Assembly (NCBI GenBank): GCA_001469005.2
Contig: LNZD02000012.1
Span: 1 to 46,099, forward strand
Origin: SAR324 cluster bacterium lautmerah10
GTDB lineage: Bacteria > SAR324 > NAC60-12
Direction of reading: 5' to 3'
DNA: 46,099 nucleotides
The notes beneath the pieces are model-generated. The model saw only the letters and a program-made list of their open reading frames with translations, made no database searches and was not told where the DNA came from. The position numbers and the translations under genes were made by a program. This document shows, in pieces, positions 7,767 through 16,722 of the stretch; the stretch's first letter is position 1; the number at the start of each line of letters is the position of its first letter.

Positions 7767-8246
7767 TCATCTGTTTACATCAGAATCTACAATCCAAAAG
7801 AATTGTTCCACAATAGATTCATAAACAGATTTCTTAAAAGGAATGACCAATTCAGTGATGCTTTTCAGTTTTACCCACTTCCATTCAACAAATTCTGGTT
7901 TTTCCGTATGCAGATTAATTTCAGAGTCCTCGCCCTTAAATCGCATCGCATACCAAAGTTGTTTTTGTCCGCGGTATTTTCCTTTGAAAACTTTCCGGGA
8001 TAAATTTGCGGGAAGATCATAACACAACCAGTCCTCAGTCCTGTCGATGATTTCAGCGTGATCGGTGCCGATTTCTTCCTTCAATTCCCGCATGGCTGCT
8101 TCTTCAGGCAATTCACCAGGGTCTATCCCGCCTTGGGGCATTTGCCAACTTCCGGGTAGGTCTACCCTTTCCGCAACAAAGACTTTGTTCTCCTTATTGA
8201 AAAGTGCAATCCCTACACAGGGTCTATACGGTAATTCAGCACTCAT
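7767..8246 (-). CDS. rppH: RNA pyrophosphohydrolase
   Basis: This 159-residue Nudix hydrolase removes pyrophosphate from the 5' end of mRNAs and so triggers decay. MSAELPYRPCVGIALFN is the usual RppH N-terminus. The Nudix box GGIDPGELPEEAAMRELKEE carries the expected Gly, Glu and Arg residues at about 39-60. YRGQKQLWYAMRF and EFVEWKWV also fit the family. I chose the ATG at 8246. An upstream TTG would add 14 hydrophobic residues that homologues lack. Confidence 0.9.
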   Translation of the reverse strand: MSAELPYRPCVGIALFNKENKVFVAERVDLPGSWQMPQGGIDPGELPEEAAMRELKEEIGTDHAEIIDRTEDWLCYDLPANLSRKVFKGKYRGQKQLWYAMRFKGEDSEINLHTEKPEFVEWKWVKLKSITELVIPFKKSVYESIVEQFFWIVDSDVNR

Positions 8247-8340
8247 CCGGAGGATTATGGAAAATGGAAAAATGACCAGGAAAAACAACCTGGGTTAAAT
8301 TGCATTAGAAAAGTGATTTTTTCTGGAGATAGAAGAGGAA

Positions 8341-8417
8341 TGGTCGGAGCGACTGGATTCGAACCAGCGACCGCACGGCCCCCAGCCGTGTGCGCTACCA
8401 GACTGCGCCACGCTCCG
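8341..8417 (-). tRNA. tRNA-Pro (anticodon GGG)
   Basis: The minus strand folds into a 77-base cloverleaf. The acceptor is CGGAGCG/CGCTCCG, the anticodon stem CACGG/CCGTG encloses CTGGGGG (anticodon GGG), and the T loop is TTCGAAT. The discriminator A and CCA are encoded. Confidence 0.95.
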
Positions 8418-8506
8418 AAAGTTACATTTCAAATGTTATGCATCAGACAGTCAAGCTCCAAGTCCTTTGCTTTCGTTCCCAAAGGACTGGCAAGAGATCG
8501 TACTCG

Positions 8507-8899
8507 TCAGTTTTTTTCCACCAAAGCAGGTTCATTATAATGGCTCTTCTGCCCGCCACTCACATGATCATAATTTTTTTGTGAGGGAGAGGAAGTACTG
8601 CGTCCAAGCACGGTTCCGCTCTCTGCGTTTCCACAAAGGCGTATACGCTCCTCATAGGTTCTCGGAGGAGGATAGATATTTTTGCATCCTCCGGAAACCT
8701 TCCCCGCCGATTGAAGTCGTTCGGTTCGAAGTTTGTTGAGATGATCCTTACACAACGCTGTGCTGCAGCGCTTTTGGATTAAGTTCCAGATTTTATTATT
8801 TGTATTGCGGACATATTTCTCAGGCCAGGTATCTGAACCATAAACTGAGGATATGAGAAACCCTCCAATCGCCATTGTGACAAAAATTTTTTGAAACAT
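8507..8899 (-). CDS. Small exported protein of unknown function
   Basis: The 130-residue protein begins MFQKIFVTMAIGGFLISS followed by VYGSDTW, a clear signal peptide with a probable cleavage after VYG. The mature part has four cysteines (about 45, 50, 72 and 89) that could form two disulfides in the periplasm. It also has a PPPRTYEERIRLCG segment and a polar, low-complexity tail. No family is recognised. It sits alone between the tRNA-Pro gene and the acyl-CoA ligase gene. It may be lineage specific. Confidence 0.55.
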   Translation of the reverse strand: MFQKIFVTMAIGGFLISSVYGSDTWPEKYVRNTNNKIWNLIQKRCSTALCKDHLNKLRTERLQSAGKVSGGCKNIYPPPRTYEERIRLCGNAESGTVLGRSTSSPSQKNYDHVSGGQKSHYNEPALVEKN

Positions 8900-8988
8900 T
8901 GAAAGCTTTTACTTTGTTTTTCTGTTCTAAACATCAAAGCTTCAAGTTCCATGCCCCTAATATTCTTAATGGTTTTGTCAATGACAGC

Positions 8989-10566
8989 TCAGGATAAAGA
9001 ACGAGTCATCTCTGCCAAACGGAGTCTTTGGATTTTACCCGACGGACCTTTTGGAAGTTCCTCGAGAATATGAATTTTTCTGGGAGTCTTAAAATCTCCC
9101 AATCGCGGTCTGCAGAATTCTTTCAGTTCTTCTGAATTACAACTGGAATGTGAGGTCAGGGAGACACAGGCTTCGACTTCCTGGCCGTAATGGGGTTCTT
9201 CAACCGCAAAAGCCGCTGCGTCCACTACATCGGGATGTTCATAAAGGGCTTCATCTATTTCTCTGGGAGCAATGTTTTCACCGCCTTTGATGATTAATTC
9301 CTTGGTCCTCCCCTTTACAAAAACATAACCATCCGCATCCATCGTTCCCAAATCCCCAGTCAGCAACCAACCATCCACCAGGGTTTCTTCAGTAGCCTCC
9401 GAATTTTTGAAATAGCCTTTCATGACATTTGAACCTCTGACTGCGATTTCCCCTTCTTGATCCGCCTTCAATGTGTTGAGTTGTTTATCAACAATCCGCA
9501 CCTCATTTCCCCAGGCGATTCCAGGAGAACCGTATTTCATTTTTCCAGGAGGCAATGGATTGGAAAGAATCGGAGAACTCGTTTCAGTGAGCCCCATGGT
9601 TTCGATGATGGGAACCCCGTATTTTTGTTCAAACTGGATGTGTATTTCAGGAGCCAAGGGTGCAGAGGCGGAACGTCCAAACCGGAAGTATTCCTTCATT
9701 ACTTCCTTTTGCTCCCCTGAAAGTTCTGTTTTATGCAACAGTGCTGAAAGAAGAGTCGGTACAACACTGAACCAGGTACAACGATGCTCGAGAATCCAAC
9801 CCCAAAACTCTGAAGTCTTAAATTTTGGAGGCATGAAGACACTGCTTCCACTGACCAAAGGTCCCATCATGGTGTTGATCAAACCGTTGATATGATAAAG
9901 AGGCAGGACACACAAGGCTCGATCTTCAGGCTTTAAATCATGAGATTCCATGGCGTTGAGACCTCCGGAAATCAAATTCCGATAAGACAGCATCACTCCC
10001 TTAGGCTTTCCGGTTGTGCCTGAAGTGTACATCAAAAGGCCGGTATCCGATGCATCCGTTTGATTTTCACTTTCCCATTGGTTTCCACTATTTTCAAAAG
10101 GGATTTCATCTGCTGCGATCTCGACCATTTCCGGAGGATTGGGAAGGGCCTTGAGGATGGCTTCCGCCCGCGCACGAAGTTCTGATGCTACCAGCAACAA
10201 CCGGCTTTCCGAATGTTCCAGAACATAGGAAAGTTGCATGTCTCCTGCTGCTAGGTTGAGCGGACACAAGGTTTTTCCTTTGTAAAAAATCGAGAGGTTG
10301 AGGAGAGTCGAAGCAAGACCATTGGGCATCATCGTTGCCACGGTCTGCCCCTCTTCCACCCCCGAAGCCTCCAATCCTAAACTAATTCTAGAACATTGAT
10401 CCTTCAGTTGTTGAAAATTGATAGGAAAAGGGTTTGCTGGGGTGAGAAAAAAAGGAAGATCAGGGATTTCTTTTGCCCTTAAGTCAATCAAGTCTCTGAC
10501 GGAGAGTTTAAGCAGCTTCTCCCTGTTTTTAAGGAACACCGGAACTCTTCCTGAATCAGAGACCAT
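8989..10566 (-). CDS. sauT: AMP-forming acyl-CoA ligase, probably sulfoacetate-CoA ligase
   Basis: This 525-residue member of the ANL superfamily activates a carboxylic acid as an acyl-adenylate and then a CoA thioester. The AMP-binding motif LMYTSGTTGKPKG lies at about 178-190. GLTETSSP, GWLLTGDLGTMDADGYVFVKGR and the terminal catalytic lysine in PKGPSGKIQR are present. The start codon overlaps the end of the aldehyde dehydrogenase gene by 11 bases. Linkage to an acylating aldehyde dehydrogenase and xsc points to sulfoacetate as substrate, as in the SauT-SauS route of Cupriavidus. The family is certain; the substrate is inferred from neighbours. Confidence 0.65.
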   Translation of the reverse strand: MVSDSGRVPVFLKNREKLLKLSVRDLIDLRAKEIPDLPFFLTPANPFPINFQQLKDQCSRISLGLEASGVEEGQTVATMMPNGLASTLLNLSIFYKGKTLCPLNLAAGDMQLSYVLEHSESRLLLVASELRARAEAILKALPNPPEMVEIAADEIPFENSGNQWESENQTDASDTGLLMYTSGTTGKPKGVMLSYRNLISGGLNAMESHDLKPEDRALCVLPLYHINGLINTMMGPLVSGSSVFMPPKFKTSEFWGWILEHRCTWFSVVPTLLSALLHKTELSGEQKEVMKEYFRFGRSASAPLAPEIHIQFEQKYGVPIIETMGLTETSSPILSNPLPPGKMKYGSPGIAWGNEVRIVDKQLNTLKADQEGEIAVRGSNVMKGYFKNSEATEETLVDGWLLTGDLGTMDADGYVFVKGRTKELIIKGGENIAPREIDEALYEHPDVVDAAAFAVEEPHYGQEVEACVSLTSHSSCNSEELKEFCRPRLGDFKTPRKIHILEELPKGPSGKIQRLRLAEMTRSLS

Positions 10567-11944
10567 AACGGGACCGGTATTCCGTAAACATTTCTTCCAC
10601 CGTCACTTCTCTGGATGCAATTGGTCTCGCAATACGGGTGATGTTGAGAAAATGCCGGTAATTCAGGTTGTCATCGATGCTGTTCTCACCCCAACTTCCA
10701 CATCCCATGGAGAGAGAAAAGGGAAGTCCATTTTCAAAACCTCCTCCCGTCGCAAAACAATGCGCTTGATTGACAATGACTCGACAGACAGGTAGCTCCA
10801 ACCCCAATTTCAAGGCACGTTCTTCCAAGGAAGAGTGCAAACCTATCGAATGTCCTTTTCCCTGATGATTCAAAATGTTTAATGCTGTTTGTTGGGCGTC
10901 ATCAAAATCTGAAGCCCGATATACTGACAGAACCGGACTGAGTTTCTCTCCAGAGAAAGGATAGTCGGGTCCTATCCCTGATTCTTCAACCATGAGGAAC
11001 TTGGTCTCTGTAGAATCAATTCTTTTTAAATCCGCCATTTGGCAAAGAATCTCTGCATCCCTGGCAAGCATTTGACGGTTGAGTTTGCCATTAACCCAAA
11101 GTGAATCCTGAAGCGTTTGTTTTTCCTTTTCATCCAGTAACCTTCCACCACAATCACCAAGTTTCTCCAAAAAGGTATCGTAAATCTGATCAACCACTAC
11201 CAACGCATTTTCAGAAGAACAACTGGTCGCATGATCGAAGGTTTTGGATTTCATGATCTTGAAAGCCGCCCCATCCAGATCAGCGGTTTCATCAACGATG
11301 ACTGTAACGTTCCCTGCACCTACGCCAATGGCAGGTGTTCCCGAGGAATAAGCTGCACGGACGTTGGATTGAGATCCGGTGACAATCAGCCAATCGGCAA
11401 GTTTCATCAATTCCAAGGTCCGGATCTTATCCACTGGTGAAGATAACTGCTGAATCAAATCAACAGGGGCTCCAATTCTTCGTAATTCTTCATGAAAATA
11501 TTGAAGTAACCGGGAACATACTTTCTCTCCGGCAGGAGAAGGGGCAATGATGATCGCATTTCTCCCCTTCAAAGCGTTCAGGGTATTGTTGGTTGGAGTT
11601 GCTACCGGGTTTGTCGAAGGAGTGACCGCTGCAACCACACCCACCGGCCTTGCAATTTCAGTAATCCCCAATTCCTCATCTTCGGAAATTACCCCCACCG
11701 ACTTTGCACCGCGAAGGTCCCTCAATAACCCTAGAGTTTTTCTTTCATTCTTGAGAATTTTATCCTCGATTTTCCCCAGACCCGTCGTTTCCACTGCCAT
11801 TTGTGACAGTTCTCGATTTCGGCCAGGTTCAATCAAAGCCCAGGCAACCGCCGTCACGACTTCATCGACAGCCCCCTGATCATAGTTCTCATAGACCTGT
11901 TGGGCGATTCTTGCTTTTTCGATCAACTGCTCGACGCTGGACAA
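10556..11944 (-). CDS. sauS: Acylating aldehyde dehydrogenase, probably sulfoacetaldehyde dehydrogenase
   Basis: The 462-residue protein belongs to the CoA-acylating aldehyde dehydrogenase branch (EutE/AdhE-N/SauS). It has GVVAAVTPSTNPVATPTNN (about 102-120), the GVGAGNVTVIVD segment and the catalytic Cys242 in HATSCSSENALVV. The start is TTG, backed by AGGAG six bases upstream and no better ATG. In context it would reduce sulfoacetyl-CoA, made by the downstream ligase, to sulfoacetaldehyde for Xsc. EutE-like acetaldehyde oxidation is the main alternative. A 163-bp gap with a hairpin separates it from ald. Confidence 0.7.
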   Translation of the reverse strand: MSSVEQLIEKARIAQQVYENYDQGAVDEVVTAVAWALIEPGRNRELSQMAVETTGLGKIEDKILKNERKTLGLLRDLRGAKSVGVISEDEELGITEIARPVGVVAAVTPSTNPVATPTNNTLNALKGRNAIIIAPSPAGEKVCSRLLQYFHEELRRIGAPVDLIQQLSSPVDKIRTLELMKLADWLIVTGSQSNVRAAYSSGTPAIGVGAGNVTVIVDETADLDGAAFKIMKSKTFDHATSCSSENALVVVDQIYDTFLEKLGDCGGRLLDEKEKQTLQDSLWVNGKLNRQMLARDAEILCQMADLKRIDSTETKFLMVEESGIGPDYPFSGEKLSPVLSVYRASDFDDAQQTALNILNHQGKGHSIGLHSSLEERALKLGLELPVCRVIVNQAHCFATGGGFENGLPFSLSMGCGSWGENSIDDNLNYRHFLNITRIARPIASREVTVEEMFTEYRSRYGL

Positions 11945-12077
11945 ATGATGCTCCTGAAGAATTGAATTGGCAGAGTGGTTGAATTGTTCTGGTAAAATTC
12001 TGATGAGCCTAAATGAAAGCAGCTGAATTAACCAGCCCCCAAAAAAAGGAAATTGAGTAAGAGGGATTTGGGAGGAA

Positions 12078-12100
12078 GGAGGAAGAATGAATCTTCCTCC
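12078..12100 (-). terminator. Hairpin between ald and the aldehyde dehydrogenase gene
   Basis: GGAGGAAGA (12078-12086) and TCTTCCTCC (12092-12100) form a perfect 9-bp stem with a 5-base loop. On the minus strand it begins 7 bases after the ald stop codon. The bases that follow are pyrimidine-rich but not poly-U, so it is more likely an attenuating or mRNA-stabilising hairpin than a full stop. Confidence 0.45.
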
Positions 12101-12107
12101 CGAATAA

Positions 12108-13220
12108 TCAGATCAGATTATCAAAAGGAACATAAGAATACCCAAGTGAACTGGCTACTCCTTCACAAGTCACATTGCCATCCATGGTATTCACACCAAG
12201 TCCGAGGGCCTTGTCATCACGACAGGCATCCACGAAGCCTTTGCCTGCCAAAGCAAGTGCATATGGCATAGTGACATTGGTCAGTGCAAGGGTCGATGTT
12301 CGAGCGACTGCTCCCGGCATGTTTCCAACCGAATAATGAACAACCCCATGCCTTTCGTAAACAGGATCGCTGTGATAGGTCACGTGATCGATGGTTTCAA
12401 TACACCCACCTTGGTCAATCGCCACGTCAACGATCACCGATCCGGGCTTCATTGTTTTCACCATTGCTTCAGTAACCAAATGAGGCGCTTTTGCACCAGG
12501 AATCAGCACACCCCCAATCAACAAATCAGCAGATTCCACTGCTTCGGCAATGTTGTAACTATTGGACATGATCAACTCAACGCGTCCATTGAAGACATCG
12601 TCAAGATATCGCATACGTTCCGCGCTGACATCCAGGATGGTTACTCTGGCACCCATGCCAACTGCCATCTTTGCTGAATTGATACCGACGACTCCACCAC
12701 CGATGATAACCACCATCGCTGGATGTACCCCGGGAACTCCACCAAGTAGCACCCCTTGTCCACCTTGAGGCTTCTCCAAAAAACGTGCTCCAACCTGAAC
12801 CGCCATTCGGCCTGCGACTTCACTCATCGGAGTCAGGAGGGGAAGGCTTCCGTCTTCCAATTGCACCGTCTCATAAGCAACACTGTTAACCTTGTTATCA
12901 ACAAGAGCTTTGGTCAAAGGACCCTCTGCTGCCAGATGGAGGTAGGTGAACAGCATCAAGTCGCTTCGGAAGTATCCGTATTCATCTTCAAGCGGTTCTT
13001 TCACCTTATAAACCATTTCAGCACCCCATACCTCTCGCACATTGTCGGTAATGGTTGCGCCGGCATCACGGTAAGCCTCATCGGCAAAACCGCTTCCAGC
13101 TCCGGCACCTGCTTCAACAAGCACTTGATTCCCATTTCGGGTCAACTCATTGACTCCGGCAGGAGTAGCTCCAACGCGGTTTTCCATTTCCTTAATTTCT
13201 TTAGGAACACCAATAATCAT
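12108..13220 (-). CDS. ald: Alanine dehydrogenase
   Basis: The 370-residue enzyme oxidatively deaminates L-alanine to pyruvate and ammonia with [19 protein letters not shown] is the family start. Arg15, Lys74 (YKVKEPL) and His95 (TYLHLA) match the known active-site positions. The Rossmann glycines lie in [14 protein letters not shown] at about 169-182. AAAGG precedes the ATG. Placed after tpa, it regenerates the pyruvate needed by the taurine transaminase and releases the taurine nitrogen. Confidence 0.94.
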   Translation of the reverse strand: MIIGVPKEIKEMENRVGATPAGVNELTRNGNQVLVEAGAGAGSGFADEAYRDAGATITDNVREVWGAEMVYKVKEPLEDEYGYFRSDLMLFTYLHLAAEGPLTKALVDNKVNSVAYETVQLEDGSLPLLTPMSEVAGRMAVQVGARFLEKPQGGQGVLLGGVPGVHPAMVVIIGGGVVGINSAKMAVGMGARVTILDVSAERMRYLDDVFNGRVELIMSNSYNIAEAVESADLLIGGVLIPGAKAPHLVTEAMVKTMKPGSVIVDVAIDQGGCIETIDHVTYHSDPVYERHGVVHYSVGNMPGAVARTSTLALTNVTMPYALALAGKGFVDACRDDKALGLGVNTMDGNVTCEGVASSLGYSYVPFDNLI

Positions 13221-13277
13221 TTTACCTTTCTCAATTGGAATGAAGAATCCTGAATCATAATCCAGGATTCAAAGTTG

Positions 13278-14633
13278 TTAGTTGAGCGCCTGCTGAAGAG
13301 CGTTGCTCAGAGCATCGAAAATCATATCTGCTTCTGAATTTTGTAAAACGAGGGGTGGCGCGAAAATAAGGACGTTGCAAAGTCCCGGTATGGTATTACC
13401 GTTACGTCCGATCATCACTCCGTTCTTTGCACAATGCTGAACAATCGCATTGGCCTCGTCCGCAGGCATCGGCTCTTTGCTTTCCTTATCCTTGACAAGT
13501 TCTACTCCAAGCAATAAACCACGCCCTCTGACATCCCCGACATAAGGATGAGTCAGGAGACCTTCGAGTTTGCTTTGAAGGTAACTGCCTACGGTTCGTG
13601 CATTCTCAGTAAGAGACTCCCTTTCGATGATTTCAATATTTTTCAATCCAACCGCACAGGCAACAGGATGACCGCCATATGTATTGATCTGTCGGAAGTG
13701 TCTCAGGGTTCCAGGCTCTCCGTAAAATGCCTCGAAAATATTTTCCCGAACCACCGTTGCTGCCAATGGGAGGTAGCCGCTGGAAATACCCTTGGCAAAC
13801 GTGATGATATCCGGCTTCACCCCCCAGTGCAGATGACCAAAGAATTGGCCGGTCCGTCCAAATCCAGAAACCACTTCGTCCAGAATCAGCAGTACCCCAT
13901 GTTTATCACAAACCTCACGAACCCTTGGAAGGTAATTATCAGGAGGGACCAGAACACCTCCTCCTGAAATCATCGGTTCCATGATAAAAGCAGCCACCGT
14001 TTCTGCACCTTCATAATTGATCGTATCCTCAAGGAACTTCGCACATTCTTCACCATGCTCTTCTGCAGTGAATTTTGCATGAGCACGATAGGGATAGGGT
14101 GGCGGTACATGGAGGAATCCTGCTGCCATTGGATCATATCCGATTTTTCTCTCGGCCTGTCCGGTCGCAGTCATCGTTGCCATGGTATTGCCATGGTAAG
14201 CTCGATGACGTGCAATGATTTTATATTTTCGTGGATTCCCCGTCTGAAGATGGAACTGCCTCGCAATTTTAAATGCAGTCTCATTCGCTTCGGATCCACT
14301 GCTGGTAAAATAGGTATGTCCTTTTTCAAAGCCCATCAGGGTCTGGAGTTTGTCTGCCAATTCCACCGCCGGTCCAGTCGTCAAAACCGGTGCTGCATAG
14401 CAAAGTTCTCCCATCTGATCTCGTGCCACATCCGCCAATTCCTGTCGACCATAACCGACATTCACGCACCATAATCCTGCTAATCCATCCAGATGTTTTT
14501 TGCCCTGATCATCATAAAGGAAGCACCCTTCAGCCCGGACGATCCTGCTTGGAGCGTCTTTGCCTCGCATCACCTGATGCTGAGTCATAGGACGCCAGAG
14601 TGCATCCGGAGTGTTGATTTCTGTATTTTGCAT
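13278..14633 (-). CDS. tpa: Taurine-pyruvate aminotransferase
   Basis: This 451-residue class-III, PLP-dependent transaminase moves the amino group of taurine to pyruvate, giving sulfoacetaldehyde and alanine. PLP-site residues are Asp252 in LDEVVSGFGRTG and Lys281 in ITFAKGISSGYLPL. SSGSEANETA (111-120) binds the cofactor phosphate. I chose the ATG at 14633; a TTG two codons upstream is weaker. It lies 27 bases after xsc and 57 before ald. Related omega-transaminases share the fold, so specificity rests on the xsc and ald neighbours. Confidence 0.88.
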   Translation of the reverse strand: MQNTEINTPDALWRPMTQHQVMRGKDAPSRIVRAEGCFLYDDQGKKHLDGLAGLWCVNVGYGRQELADVARDQMGELCYAAPVLTTGPAVELADKLQTLMGFEKGHTYFTSSGSEANETAFKIARQFHLQTGNPRKYKIIARHRAYHGNTMATMTATGQAERKIGYDPMAAGFLHVPPPYPYRAHAKFTAEEHGEECAKFLEDTINYEGAETVAAFIMEPMISGGGVLVPPDNYLPRVREVCDKHGVLLILDEVVSGFGRTGQFFGHLHWGVKPDIITFAKGISSGYLPLAATVVRENIFEAFYGEPGTLRHFRQINTYGGHPVACAVGLKNIEIIERESLTENARTVGSYLQSKLEGLLTHPYVGDVRGRGLLLGVELVKDKESKEPMPADEANAIVQHCAKNGVMIGRNGNTIPGLCNVLIFAPPLVLQNSEADMIFDALSNALQQALN

Positions 14634-14660
14634 AATCAAACCTAATTCGAGTGTTAATAT

Positions 14661-16433
14661 TCAAACTTGTGGACGCATGTCTTCTCTTTGGATACCCGCT
14701 ACGCTTACCGGAGTTTTCATGGCATCTCTTCTGAAAGGTTCTCCAAGCTCCTGATTAAGAATGACTTCAATAAAGGTGGTAACCCCATCATTCATTTGCT
14801 CCTGAACCGCCTTTTCCAGGACTTGAGTCAACTCATCCATGCTTTTTGCCTGAACCCCCTTAACGCCGCAGGCTTTGGCAATATCCGCATATGATACCTG
14901 GAGATCCAGTTCTGTTCCTACAAAGTTATCAGAATACCAGAGGGTTGTGTTCCGTTTTTCGGCACCCCATTGATAATTCCGGAAAATGATCATGGTGATC
15001 GCAGGCCAATCTTCCCTGCCCACTGCCGTCATTTCATTCATGGAAATTCCGAATGCTCCATCTCCTGCAAAGCCCACAACTGGAGTGTCAGGATTTCCAA
15101 TCTTTGCCCCGATGATCGACGGGAATCCGTATCCGCATGGACCGAAAAGGCCGGGCGCCAGGTATTTCCTCCCAGATTCAAAAGTCGGATAGGCGTTCCC
15201 GATGGCGCAGTTGTTACCGATGTCCGAGGAAATGATCGCTTCTTTCGGAAGAGACTCTATGATCGCACGCCATCCCATTCGCGGAGACATGTAAGAAGGC
15301 TGCTTTTCACGAGCTCTTAAGTTCCAACTGGTTCCAGGATCATCGTCTTCGTGATCCATAGCAGCCAGAGTTTCCGACCAGGTGGCTTTTAGTTCTGCAA
15401 TCAGATCTCGTCTCTCCTGCCGACCTTGATTTCCTGCATCTGGAGTGAGTTTTTCAAGAATTCCTTCTGCAGTTTTTTTTGCGTCTCCAGCAATACCAAC
15501 TGCAACAGGCTTGGTCAGACCAATACGCTCTGCATTCATATCTACCTGAATCAGTTTTGCATTTTTTGGCCAATAATCCAATCCATAGCCCGGAAGTGTC
15601 GAAAAAGGATTTAAACGTGTTCCCAGAGCCAGTACCACATCAGCCTTGCTGATCAATTCCATCCCGGCTTTTGATCCATTATAACCAAGAGGACCTGCAT
15701 AAAGCGGATGGGATCCTGGAAAGGCATCATTGTGTTGGTAATTACAGCAAACCGGTGCATCGAGTTTTTCTGCAAGCTTTTTGGAAGCCTCAATTGCTCC
15801 TCCCAAAATAACCCCTGCACCGTTTAGAATCACAGGGAATTTGGCATCAGAAAGCAGTTTGGCTGCTTCGTCAATGGCATCGCTTCCACCACTCGGAACT
15901 TCGAAATCAATTGCTTCAGGAATTTCCACATCAATCACCTGCGTCCAGAAATCCCGAGGAATATTGATCTGTGCTGGCGCAGAAAGCCTCCTCGCTTTGG
16001 TGATGACACGGTTTAAGACTTCTGCTGTTCTCGAAGGATCTCTGACTTCTTCCTGATAACCAACCATGTCTTTGAAAACCGCCATCTGTTCCACTTCCTG
16101 GAATCCGCCCTGTCCAATGGTTTTGTTGGCGGCTTGCGGGGTAACCAACAACATCGGTGTGTGGTTCCAATACGCCGTTTTAACGCAGGTGACGAAATTC
16201 GTGATCCCCGGACCATTCTGGGCAATGATCATGGCCATCTTTCCTGTGGAACGGGTAAAACCGTCAGCCATGTATCCTCCGTTACATTCATGACCAACAT
16301 CCCAGAAGGTAATACCCGCCTCGGGGAAATAATGTGAAATGGGCATGAAGGCTGATCCTATAATGCCGAAAGCGTGCTCAATACCTTGCCTTTGAAGGAC
16401 TTTTACAAAAGCCTCTTCCGTTGTCATTTTCAT
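14661..16433 (-). CDS. xsc: Sulfoacetaldehyde acetyltransferase
   Basis: This 590-residue thiamine-diphosphate enzyme converts sulfoacetaldehyde and phosphate to acetyl phosphate and sulfite. The N-terminal MKMTTEEAFVKVLQRQGIEH and GIIGSAFMPISHYFPEAGI, the TPP motif VGFAGDGAFGISMNEMTAVG followed by FRNYQWGAEKRN, and the FEVILNQELGEPFRRDA tail region are characteristic of Xsc rather than acetolactate synthase. AGGA about 9 bases upstream supports the first ATG. It is the first gene of a five-gene minus-strand operon. No phosphotransacetylase, taurine importer or sulfite exporter gene is in the window. Confidence 0.94.
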   Translation of the reverse strand: MKMTTEEAFVKVLQRQGIEHAFGIIGSAFMPISHYFPEAGITFWDVGHECNGGYMADGFTRSTGKMAMIIAQNGPGITNFVTCVKTAYWNHTPMLLVTPQAANKTIGQGGFQEVEQMAVFKDMVGYQEEVRDPSRTAEVLNRVITKARRLSAPAQINIPRDFWTQVIDVEIPEAIDFEVPSGGSDAIDEAAKLLSDAKFPVILNGAGVILGGAIEASKKLAEKLDAPVCCNYQHNDAFPGSHPLYAGPLGYNGSKAGMELISKADVVLALGTRLNPFSTLPGYGLDYWPKNAKLIQVDMNAERIGLTKPVAVGIAGDAKKTAEGILEKLTPDAGNQGRQERRDLIAELKATWSETLAAMDHEDDDPGTSWNLRAREKQPSYMSPRMGWRAIIESLPKEAIISSDIGNNCAIGNAYPTFESGRKYLAPGLFGPCGYGFPSIIGAKIGNPDTPVVGFAGDGAFGISMNEMTAVGREDWPAITMIIFRNYQWGAEKRNTTLWYSDNFVGTELDLQVSYADIAKACGVKGVQAKSMDELTQVLEKAVQEQMNDGVTTFIEVILNQELGEPFRRDAMKTPVSVAGIQREDMRPQV

Positions 16434-16474
16434 TGAAATTATCCTGTTAAATTTGTATCAATTATTAATTTTAG

Positions 16475-16489
16475 TCTCACACAGTGAGA
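16475..16489. promoter_or_regulatory. Palindrome at the xsc start site, candidate operator
   Basis: TCTCAC (16475-16480), a 3-base gap, then GTGAGA (16484-16489) form a perfect dyad. It sits about 42 bases upstream of the xsc ATG, just downstream of the predicted transcription start. A repressor bound here would block initiation or clearance. The regulator is not encoded nearby. Confidence 0.5.
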
Positions 16490-16501
16490 ATTTAAATCTC
16501 A

Positions 16502-16530
16502 TTTATCCCATTGTTTTGAATTTTTGTCAA
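16502..16530 (-). promoter_or_regulatory. Sigma-70-type promoter for the xsc operon
   Basis: On the minus strand a consensus -35 TTGACA (plus 16525-16530) is followed after exactly 17 bases by GATAAA (plus 16502-16507), which matches four of six -10 positions. The predicted start near 16495 gives a 5' leader of about 60 bases. Confidence 0.55.
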
Positions 16531-16722
16531 GGTTATTACGGGTCAAATACATACCGAAATTTGACTGTTTTTGACTCATATCCTTTGGTTTTCGGAAAAG
16601 CTCACAAGTTCCCGTCTAACTTAATCTTTGTTGATATTTGCAAATACACCTTCCACTGGTTAGCATTTAATGTTTTGTTCCTACGAAAGCATTGATTCAA
16701 CTACATTTTCCTTTCTAAATTC

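Noticed and set aside
8247..8288. TTG-initiated extension of rppH
   Set aside because: It adds a short hydrophobic leader foreign to the family, and the internal ATG gives the standard RppH N-terminus.
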